NCBI RefSeq assembly: GCF_014196835.1
Contig: NZ_JACIEK010000008.1
Location: 1-64,000, forward strand
Length of the DNA: 64,000 bases
Direction: 5' to 3'
Source: Aureimonas pseudogalii
Lineage (GTDB): Bacteria; Pseudomonadota; Alphaproteobacteria; Rhizobiales; Rhizobiaceae
Positions 1 to 7,878 of this stretch are shown in pieces. A program made the position numbers and the translations under genes. How positions within the stretch are numbered: the stretch's first letter is position 1; the number at the start of each line of letters is the position of its first letter. The notes below the pieces were generated by a model. It did no database searches. It saw only the letters and a list, made by a program, of their open reading frames with translations, and was not told the DNA's origin.

Positions 1-31
1 GCCGATCTTCCCCTTCGATGAACCGACCCAT
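1..31 (-). CDS. IS1182-family transposase, N-terminus only (cut by window edge)
   Basis: Ten codons reading MGRFIEGEDR are visible on the minus strand from an ATG at 31, preceded by a strong GGGGGAGG ribosome binding site 5-6 bases away. This opening is, from memory, the typical start of IS1182-family transposases. About 45 bases upstream lies the GTGTCAAAACC-type sequence usual at the end of these elements. The gene runs off the window, so integrity cannot be judged. The short visible part limits confidence. Confidence 0.6.
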   Translation of the reverse strand, partial: MGRFIEGEDR

Positions 32-60
32 GCCGACCTCCCCCAGGTGAGATCACAAGT

Positions 61-90
61 CTAGCTCAAATCAGGGTTTTGACACAGCCT
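61..90 (-). mobile_element. Probable terminal end of the IS1182-family element
   Basis: The stretch containing TTTTGACACAGCCT (77-90), reading outward from the transposase start at 31, looks like the terminal inverted repeat of IS1182-type elements. The matching end and any target duplication lie outside the window, so the exact boundary is uncertain. Confidence 0.4.
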
Positions 91-327
91 CGGTCACGCA
101 ACGCGACCACGGCGGGGGCGGTCGCCGGCCGCGCCGTTGGGGCGGCCAGGAGGGAGCCGATCCAAAGTCGGGCCGCAGCGGGGTTTGCCGCAAACAAGCG
201 GCCCGCGGCCCCTCGCACCCGTCAGCCATGGTCGTGGATCACGACGCTCGGTTCCTGAGGATAACTTCCCCTGCCACTGGAACGCGTGCCACGGGTCGGC
301 TTAGTTTCGGGGCCCACGGAGGTGCCG
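91..327. other. Non-coding leader before the TIR/SLOG operon
   Basis: About 240 bases between the IS end and the first TIR gene. No convincing open frame is present and no clear sigma-70 promoter was recognised. Insertion of the IS beside it could have changed transcription of the downstream operon. Confidence 0.4.
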
Positions 328-816
328 ATGGTTCGCAAGGTCTTCTTTAGCTTTCACTACAAACGCGACGTTTTTCGGGTCATGCAGGTACGCAACTCCT
401 GGGTCGTGCGGGCGGACGGCGAGGCGCAGCCGTTCTATGACAAGGCCGAATTCGAGGAGGCGAAACGTCGCGCCGGCGGCATCGAGAGGTGGATCGACGA
501 CCAGATGAGGGGGACCTCTGTGACGGTGGTGCTGTTCGGTGCGGAGACCCAAAGCCGCAAATGGGTGAACCATGAGATCAGGCGCAGCCACGACCTCGGG
601 AAGGGAATCCTTGCGATCGACATTCACAAGGTGAAGGACCCAAGACTCGGGGTCGATGCCCGGGGGCTGAACCCGCTCGACTACTGGTCGGCCGGTGACG
701 GCCCCGGCGCGACGCCGTTCAATCGTCTCTACAGCACGTACGACTGGGTGGACGACGACGGCTACCGCAACATGCCTGCCTGGATCGAGGCGGCGGCGCG
801 GGCCTCGGGACGTTGA
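328..816 (+). CDS. ThsB-like TIR protein (DUF1863 / MTH538 type)
   Basis: A 162-residue protein with the start of a DUF1863-type TIR fold, VRKVFFSFHYKRD, at residues 2-14, and the conserved Trp-x-x-x-Glu region WVNHEI near residue 77, where the Glu is the expected NAD-processing residue. TIR proteins of this class in Thoeris (ThsB) make NAD-derived signal molecules on infection. ATG at 328 was chosen over one at 286 because GGAGG lies 5 bases ahead and the fold begins right after it. It is the first gene of a four-gene operon, 7 bases ahead of the next. No SIR2-SLOG ThsA is present, so this is not standard Thoeris; the SLOG protein two genes on is the likely partner (inference). Confidence 0.8.
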   Translation: MVRKVFFSFHYKRDVFRVMQVRNSWVVRADGEAQPFYDKAEFEEAKRRAGGIERWIDDQMRGTSVTVVLFGAETQSRKWVNHEIRRSHDLGKGILAIDIHKVKDPRLGVDARGLNPLDYWSAGDGPGATPFNRLYSTYDWVDDDGYRNMPAWIEAAARASGR

Positions 817-823
817 GGCTGCG

Positions 824-1984
824 ATGAGCGTCTACGAACTCGCCATACTCGGCAGCGCCACGGCGGAGGACCGGCGGCTCCTGACCGGGACCCTGGGCAC
901 CCTCCTAGCCGAGTTCGACCTCGTGATCGGCGACGACGTCGCGGTCCGCGACGGACGGAGCGTCGGGGACCGGAACGACGCAGTCGCGTTCGCCGCCGCC
1001 TACTTCGGCGGGGACAACGCGGACGACGACGGCCCGGCGGCCGACCTCGTGCGCGCCAGCGTGCCGGTGATCCCGACGGTCGCCGCGGACGGGGACTTCG
1101 GGCGCGAGATCCCACCTTTCCTCCAGCCCGCCAACGGACTGCGCCGCAGGGCGGACGATCCCGGGATGAGGGAGCTCGCGACCGCGCTCCTCGAGTGCGT
1201 CGGGCTGCTGCGGCGCCAGCGGCGCGTGTTCGTCAGCTACCGCAGGATCGAGTCCCGGTCCGCCGCGGTCCAGCTTCACGACCTCCTCTCCAGCCGCGGC
1301 TTCGAGGTGTTCCTGGACACCCACGACATACGCCCCGGCGAGCCGTTCCAAGAGGTCCTCTGGCACCGCCTCGTCGACTCCGACGTCATGGTCATGCTGG
1401 ACACGCCGGGATATTTCGACAGCAAGTGGACACGGCAGGAGCTCGGGCGCGCGAGGGCGACCGACATCCAGGTGCTGCGGGTGGTCTGGCCCGCCCACGT
1501 GCCCAACAAGCTCACCGACATGGCCGAGACGATCTACCTCGACGGGAACGAGCTCGAGGGCCCGGAGGGACCGATCGTCGACGAGGTCGCCGACGGGATC
1601 GTGCTCGAGGTGGAACGGCTTCGCAGCCGCAGCATCGCCGCGCGGTACATGGCGATCACCGGGAAACTGAGGGCGGACGCGGAGAAGATCGGCGCCATCG
1701 TCGGGGGCATCGGTGCCCATCGGGCCATCGCCCTGGATTTGCCGGACGGCAAGAAGGTCTGGGCCTATCCGGTGGTCGGCGTGCCGACCGCGGAGATCCT
1801 GAACGACATCGCCGAGAAGTCGCGACGGGCCGACCAGCGGGAGATCCCGGTCCTCGTCTACGACCACGTCGGGATCCGCGAGGCTTGGGGCGCCCACCTG
1901 AAGTGGCTTGACGAGAACATCCGGGCCGTGCGCGCAATCAAGGTATCGGAAGCGGGCTGGACGCTCGCGGCCTGGGAGGCTTGA
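824..1984 (+). CDS. Three-part TIR-domain protein
   Basis: 386 residues. Residues 1-130 form an unassigned alpha/beta domain beginning YELAILGSA. A classical TIR domain follows at about 132-260, with RRVFVSYRR, the BB-loop-like DTHDIRPGE and SKWTRQELGRA, whose Glu near 205 matches the catalytic Glu of NADase TIRs. The C-terminal 120 residues are a further unassigned domain with DLPDGKKVWAYPVVGVPT. ATG at 824 follows the previous stop by 7 bases, and the next gene starts 2 bases after its stop. Stress-related TIR signalling or NAD depletion is inferred from family and context. I recall similar proteins beside SLOG genes elsewhere but could not search. Confidence 0.8.
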   Translation: MSVYELAILGSATAEDRRLLTGTLGTLLAEFDLVIGDDVAVRDGRSVGDRNDAVAFAAAYFGGDNADDDGPAADLVRASVPVIPTVAADGDFGREIPPFLQPANGLRRRADDPGMRELATALLECVGLLRRQRRVFVSYRRIESRSAAVQLHDLLSSRGFEVFLDTHDIRPGEPFQEVLWHRLVDSDVMVMLDTPGYFDSKWTRQELGRARATDIQVLRVVWPAHVPNKLTDMAETIYLDGNELEGPEGPIVDEVADGIVLEVERLRSRSIAARYMAITGKLRADAEKIGAIVGGIGAHRAIALDLPDGKKVWAYPVVGVPTAEILNDIAEKSRRADQREIPVLVYDHVGIREAWGAHLKWLDENIRAVRAIKVSEAGWTLAAWEA

Positions 1985-1986
1985 GC

Positions 1987-2643
1987 GTGGAAGACGTCAT
2001 TTTCCTGTCGGCGAGCGTGCCGGACCAGAAGCGGGCGCCCCGACACGCGTCGACCGCCGACAGCGTCGCGATCTGTTCCGCGGTCTCGGCGCTGGTCCAC
2101 GTCACGCTGGGCCGGCGCGTCCTCGTCTGGGGCGGTCACCCGGCGATCACTCCCATGGTCTGGGTCGTGGCGCAGGACGTCGGGGTCGACTACGGACGCT
2201 GGGTGCGGCTGTACCAGTCCCGCCATTTCGCCGATCAGTTTCCCGAGGACAACCAGCGCTTCCGGAACGTGACCTACACCGACGAGGTCGCGGGCGACCG
2301 GGACAGGAGCCTCGCCGCGATGCGGGAGCGGATGTTCTCCGAACACTCCTTCAAGGCGGCGGTCTTCATCGGCGGCATGGGCGGCATCGTCGAGGAGTAC
2401 GAGATGTTCCGGCGGCTCCAGCCGAAGGCCGCAGTGGTCCCGGTCGTCTCGACGGGCGGGGCGACGCTCGACGTGGCAGAGCGAGCCGGCGACCTTCCCG
2501 TCGAGCTGTCGAGGGAACGGGACTACGTCGCGCTCTTCCATCGACAGCTCGGGATCTCCGTGAGGGAGGAGCGCTTCAGCACCCCCGACGTCCAGCCCGC
2601 CGATCCGGAGCTGCGGTATTGGCGGCCTGGGAACCAGACCTGA
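1987..2643 (+). CDS. Stand-alone SLOG-family nucleotide-sensor protein
   Basis: 218 residues from a GTG start with GGGAGG seven bases upstream; a TTG at 1981 is too close to that site. The protein opens with FLSASVPD, has LVWGGHPAITP near residue 45 and AVFIGGMGGIVEEYE near residue 125, the glycine-rich Rossmann-like signatures of SLOG domains. SLOG domains bind nucleotide-derived ligands; in Thoeris the SLOG part of ThsA senses the TIR product. Here it stands alone without SIR2 or another effector fused, between two TIR genes, so a sensor or processing role for a TIR-made nucleotide is the natural inference. It has no visible membrane segment. Confidence 0.75.
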   Translation: MEDVIFLSASVPDQKRAPRHASTADSVAICSAVSALVHVTLGRRVLVWGGHPAITPMVWVVAQDVGVDYGRWVRLYQSRHFADQFPEDNQRFRNVTYTDEVAGDRDRSLAAMRERMFSEHSFKAAVFIGGMGGIVEEYEMFRRLQPKAAVVPVVSTGGATLDVAERAGDLPVELSRERDYVALFHRQLGISVREERFSTPDVQPADPELRYWRPGNQT

Positions 2644-2652
2644 GGGGGCGCC

Positions 2653-3273
2653 ATGGCTTTCCTTCGAAGGGAGGACATGCGGGCGAGGGCGCACCGTCGG
2701 GCGGGCACGCTCGGGGTGGGCGTGCTGGAGTACCTATGACGGGTCGCCCGACGGCGCCTCGACCGCTACGACATCTTCCTCTCGCAGACGACGCGGGACG
2801 CGGAGATCGTGCTCGGCGTCTACGACCTCCTGACGTCGAAGGGCTACGCCGTCTTCTGCGACTGGATCGACGCGCCCGAGGCAGGCCGAAGCCAAATCAC
2901 GCCCGCGAACGCAGCGTTCGTGAGGGCGACGATGAGCGTGAGCGACACGCTGCTGCTCCTAGACACGCAGGGAGCGGACCAGTCCCTCTGGATGTGCTGG
3001 GAGCTCGGATGGTTCGACGGGGCGAGGGCCCGCGTGGCCGTCCTTCCGGTGCTGTCGGAAAGCGAGCGCTACTACCGGGGCCGCGAGTTCCTGGGACTCT
3101 ACCCCTATGTCGAGCTGGATGCAGACGGGCGCTTGAAGGTCGTCCCGCCCGTCGTGGCTGGGCCGAGCGGCATCAGGATCATCGAGGCGCCGAACTCGAC
3201 AGGCTTCGACTCGTGGCGGGACGATCCGAGCGACACTATGAGGCCGCGCGTGGTCGGCGGCTACGGGCGGTAG
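2653..3273 (+). pseudogene. TIR-domain gene interrupted by an in-frame TGA
   Basis: ATG at 2653 lies 9 bases after the SLOG stop with GAGGGGG just upstream, and opens MAFLRREDMRARAHRRAG, as in TIR proteins of this type. At 2737-2739 there is an in-frame TGA after 28 codons. The same frame then runs on without a break through RYDIFLSQ (TIR strand A), DWIDAPE and LWMCWELGWFDG (the catalytic-Glu region) to a TAG at 3271. The next available start, GTG 2809, would remove strand A. So this is either a nonsense-mutated fourth gene of the operon, a read-through product, or a sequence error. Base composition matches the neighbours, suggesting a recent change. Confidence 0.65.
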
Positions 3274-3757
3274 CTTCCGGGCCGGCCGAGGCGGTGGTGG
3301 CGGTCGACGATCGCCGCGCCCGGCCGGATTGGTGGCACAGGTGCTGGAGGAGTTTCTCGACCCGCCACACGAGCGCGTGCTCGTGGCCGGATCGAAGCGA
3401 CGAAGGAGGCCCGTGACGACGGCCTCTTCCGGGCTCCAGCGCCCGAAGTCGCATCCGCATTCGATGAAACGTGTGTTCCAGACCAGCGATCCGCTGAACC
3501 CGGCACGAAGTTCGGATGCGGCGCAACGAGGAGCGGCGGCGGTCGATGGGTGTCCCGAACACTTCCCGCTGTCGACGACGGACGGCGTGGTGGAGGGAGC
3601 CGCGGGCATCTCGGGGCATTTCGCCCCGGTCACGCTCGCCCATCATGCCCTTCGGGCGCCTACGCCATCTCACTGCGCCAGCGCCGACGCGGCTTGAAGG
3701 CTGCCATCGCCCAACTCTGCGCAGTACAGCGCCTCGGCGAAGGTGATCGCCAGTCGG
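3274..3757. other. 484-base gap between convergent genes, no gene recognised
   Basis: The gap separates the rightward TIR operon from the leftward ATPase gene. Open frames exist on both strands (for example 3329-3697 on plus) but none has a good ribosome binding site or a recognisable domain. It could be the eroded remnant of a gene; nothing firmer can be said. Confidence 0.4.
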
Positions 3758-6700
3758 TCAACCGGCGTCGTACAGCACTCCGACGATCTGGCGCGCCCTA
3801 ACCATTAGGGGAACGTCTCTCGAGCCTTCAACCGCCTCGGTCGCAACGACCAGCGATCCCCCGAGTCCGCCAATGGTCTCGAACTGTCTGAGATGCGACA
3901 AGGATCCTGGCAGCCGGGATCCGACGCGCTTGAAGATGCTCTTCCCATCGTCCAGAGTCACCGCAACGAACTTTCCCTCCCACTGGTCCAGGTCGGCGGC
4001 GGACAGTTCGGCGCCGCCGAGGACAGTCTGGCCCGGCAGAACAAGCGGTACTGCACTGTCCTCCTTGACGCGGTATGCGATCTGCACGCGGCGGAGTTCG
4101 GGGACGTCGTCGACCGCGGCCGCCTCGTTCCGAGCGCCCTCCGGTGGCGGCATGTCCGTGAACACCGCTCCCACGACGCGATGCAGACGAACCTTGCTCT
4201 CGTCGAACGTCATCGTCGAGCGGCTCCTGCGCGGATCCGGCATCTGCGCGGACAGGGACACGCCGGTGGCGCCGGGCGCCCTCACCATCCGGCGGGCCAT
4301 CAACTGGCCCTTCGTCTTTGCCACGACGAGGTTCTGGTCACGGCCCGGATACGGGTCGGCCTCCACGATCACGACCGAACCGGACGGGACGGCAAAGCCG
4401 AGCGAGTCGCCGCGGACGTAGAAGAGGGCCTTGTTGTCGAACCAGCTACCGTCGACCGTCTCCGTCGGCATGTCCTGCGACCCCTCCGGGCCGAAGCTGC
4501 CAGAGAAGGCAGCGAGATCGGGACACACGGGCACGGAGAAGGAAGGCCGGCGCATGGCGGGGAACGGGACGACCGATCCGGTGCCTTCCTCCGCGGGAGT
4601 GAGCGGCTCCCGCCACCTGTGAAGGCGGAACTGTTCGTGCACCTTCTCCACCTCGGTCCGCAGGCGGTGGAAGGCGTCGCGCACCGACAGGACGTCGGCG
4701 TAGCCGATCGAGGCCTTGTCGTGGTGTGACTGGTTCAAGATGCGGCGCGGGGCCGCGCCCTCCGCGAGCGCGGGATCCTCCGCGAACCGGCGCACGACGG
4801 CATGTGAGAACAGGTCGTCGCCTCCCGATGCGACGAGAGCGCGCAAGCGGTCGACGAGCGTGATCAGCGTCGGTGCCCGCGTTTGCCCTGCGTAGGCGGG
4901 ATGGACCGCGTTGTCGAAGAGGTCGCCGAGCCTGGCCTCCATGAACACCCGCAGGTCCGAGGCGTAGTCCTGGGCATCGCGTGCCGAATCCGGGTTGGAA
5001 TCGAAGGCATGGCGCTTGCGGTCGACTTCCTCCACGGCAGGGGCGAGGGCAACGGTGAGACGGTTGGCGTTCACGGGGTGAACGGACAGGTGCAGGACGC
5101 GGTCGTCGCTTCGGCATTCGGCGACCAGCGAGCGGGCGAACTTGCGGTCGTGGGTCGTCACGAGGATCTGTGCGCCGCCCGCGGCCAGCGAGGACAGGCC
5201 CCGGGCCAGGCGTTCTTTGTTGTCGTTGTCCAAAAGCTCCTGCGGGTCGTCGAGGCACAGGAGTGCCAAACCGCCGCGCGTCGCCAGCACGTGCTCACGG
5301 AAGGCCATGAAGAAACCGAGGACGGCGGCACGGAGCGAGGACGCATTGGAGACGTGCTGGGCGGGCGCGGTGACGCCGAGGCGGCCCGCCTGCAACGCCA
5401 GGATCCCGCTCGCGTCCATCCGCGTGTCCGCGAGGGAGGGCGAGAAGGTCGTCGGGTCCATGAAGAACATGCGACGCCAGTGATCTGCGCGCCGGTGCAG
5501 GCGCTCGCGCAGGAGGTCGACCTGCGCCTGCGCGAGCCCGCCGAGCGGCACGAGTTCCCCAAGCGCTGCGGCGGTGCGCTGGCAGAGAGCGATCCTGCCC
5601 CGCTTCGCCTCATGGTTCGCCTGTATCCTCGCCAGCCGACCGACGAGGTCGATCGCCGAGTTGAGCGGGACGGCGTCCCGAACCATGTCCCGTAGCGCGG
5701 ACAATCGCCGACCGACGGCCCTCGACGGCTCCTTCCCGCCCTCGTTCCCGTCCCGAACGGCGATGCAGGCTGATCGCACGGCGGCCGTGTTGGCCCGTAG
5801 CCAGTCCGCAAAGGCCACTGCGCGCACGACTGCGTCGATGGACGTCTGCAACGTCGCGGCCTGGCGCGCCACGGACGGCGGAAGCGGGCGGCGCGTCGGC
5901 TCGTCGAACGGAGGAAGCGCCTCCAGGCATTCCTTCACGAGGTCGGCTGTGTCTGTCCGCAGCGGGGAAAGGATCCCTAGGAAACCCTCGGTCGCGAACA
6001 ACTCGTCGACGAAGCCCTTGCGCAGAAGTTCCGCCGGCGAGGCGGGGAGGGATTTCTTCGCTTCGGATGCGAGCGCCTCCGGCAGCTTGTCCGCCAGCGC
6101 ACCCCGCCAGTGGATGGCCCAGTCTGCCACGGCATGCGCCAGAAACTCGCGTTCCGCCTCCGCCAGATGCGACCCAACCGCCGCGCCGCTCTCGGGATCG
6201 GTGACGCCGTCGAGCGACCGGATGCAGACTGGACAGGTGTCGTCGACGTGCCCGTGCTCGCGCATCCATGATGAGACGCGGGCATAGAGCTGTTCCCTGC
6301 GTGCGCGGTCGGGACTCGCCGCCATCTCGTCGATGGCTCTTGCCTGGCCTTCCAGTTCCGAAAGGAGGGCGAGCGTGTCCTCCCGCGCCGACTCGTCGAC
6401 CTTAAGCGACGACAGCCGCTTGATCGAGGGCAGGTCCGCGAACTTGGCGACTTGGTCCGCGGCCGGGCCTACGTCCTTCTCGAGTCCGTCACGGTCCGTC
6501 TTGCTCTCGGGGTCGAATCCATCGCCGAGGACGTTGCGCGCGTCTCCGAACGCGTCCGCTTTCAAGGATCCGAAGAACTCGGCGGCCGCCGCGAGGCGGT
6601 CCCGGGCATCGGCGTCCGCCGGCTGGGAGAGGCCTCCCCATCGACGCATAGAGGGAGATGTCTCCACGATCCTGTCGAGATCGCCGGCGGCCTCGACATG

Positions 6701-7668
6701 GTGCCGAGCTATCTCTCCCACATCCTCGACCAGCTCCTCGACCAGCTCCTTGACCATCTGCTTGCCAGCGCGCTCGGCAACCTTCCCCGCATGTTTGGAG
6801 AGGTCGACGAGCGCGGCAAGGCCGGTGAGGCGAGCGACGGCCTCGCCCAGCTCCGACGCGCCGCCGACGGCGAGGTGCGGTATGAGGGCGGGCATCACCG
6901 TCGGGATGCGCCAGGCCACGGGGTCAAGGCCGACCGCATCGAGGTCGGGCTCCTCCTCCACGAGCTTGCCGCGGGAGGTGCGCGCCTGCTTCCTCCTCAG
7001 GGGTGCCAGAAGTTCGCCGTCCTCATCCGCGAACGTTACCTCGACCCAGGTGTCCGCAGGCAGCGGCGTCCCGTCGACGGGAAGGGTGTCGGTGGCCCTG
7101 GGCATCGGGGTGACCGACGAGCTGTCGTGCTTCGTGGTCGTCCCGCCGCGGTCGACCTCGCACGGGTATTCCGCCGTCCCGGGCCCTGGCTGCCGCTGGG
7201 AACGGATCAAGTGGCCGGTCAGACACCACAGACCGCGTTCGCGAGCGAGGTCTTGCCGGACCCGTTGACGCCCTCCAGTAGGGTGACCGGCTTGCCTGCG
7301 TCGAAGACGAAATGCGTGTCCTCGCCCGTGCAGCCGTACGAATGGAGACCCGCAAACCGATGCGCTCGGACCCTCGCTAGCCGAAGCACCCGCGTCGGGC
7401 GGGCCACCGCGGGCGGCCGTTCCGAGCGCGCGGGCGGCGGCGCGGCCCCGACGGCGTCGACAATTGCGTCCGCGTCGTCGCCCCGCAGATTGCCGGACCA
7501 TTTGTCGCGGTTGCGGCGGTACCAGTCGAGGGCCGAGCGCGGCCCGTCGTCGAGCGCCAGCGTCGGCCCGTTTTCCAGCGCGACGGTCCGGCCGCCGATC
7601 AAGTCGTCCAGCAACGTCTCGATCGTGAGGAGGTGGAGGGCGACTGCCGTCCGCGGGAGGTCGTTCAT
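3758..7668 (-). pseudogene. SMC/Rad50-like ATPase with tandem LexA/S24-like domains; frameshifted
   Basis: Starts at ATG 7668 with AAGG nine bases upstream. Frame one ends LEGVNGSGKTSLANAVCGV then TGA at about 7219. The protein continues in another frame as CLTGHLIRSQ and onward to TGA 3758. One extra T in the TGTGG at 7226-7230 would give AVCWCLTGH and restore exactly 1304 codons. The restored protein has Walker A near residue 135, coiled regions, a CPVC zinc-hook-like motif near 477, Walker B LLCLDDPQE near 800 and TTHDRKFA after it, i.e. an ABC/SMC-type ATPase. The C-terminus has two LexA/S24-like folds: YVRGDSL (Ser about 1089) and VKEDSAVP (Ser about 1203) with IFKRVG (Lys about 1244). 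It is divergent from the helicase operon. Real frameshift or sequencing error is undecided. Confidence 0.7.
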
Positions 7669-7878
7669 GCGAATCATCCTTTCGTGCGGCATTCTCGACT
7701 TCGGGTTGCGTTCGTGTCCACCGCGCGGGAACGCTCGCCCGAACCGTGACCCGGGCGGCGCTCCCGTGGTTGGCTGATGTTTCGGTCCTGTGGAGGGGAC
7801 AAGCCCGGCTCGTGCGCAGATTGCGTCCGCGAATCCTATGCGCTCTAGTCGACCGAACTTCTGTCCTGTGAGGATTCG
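7669..7878. promoter_or_regulatory. Divergent intergenic region between ATPase and helicase genes
   Basis: These 210 bases must hold the promoters of both divergent transcription units. I could not pick confident -35/-10 boxes or a perfect operator palindrome. If the S24-like domains regulate the cluster, this is where a binding site would be expected. Confidence 0.4.

Noticed and set aside
2737-2739. Selenocysteine use of the in-frame TGA in the TIR gene
   Set aside because: TIR proteins have no catalytic Cys at this place and no hairpin of SECIS type follows.
7217-7232. Programmed ribosomal frameshift in the SMC-like ATPase
   Set aside because: No slippery heptamer or downstream structure; the fault is a single missing base inside a conserved segment.
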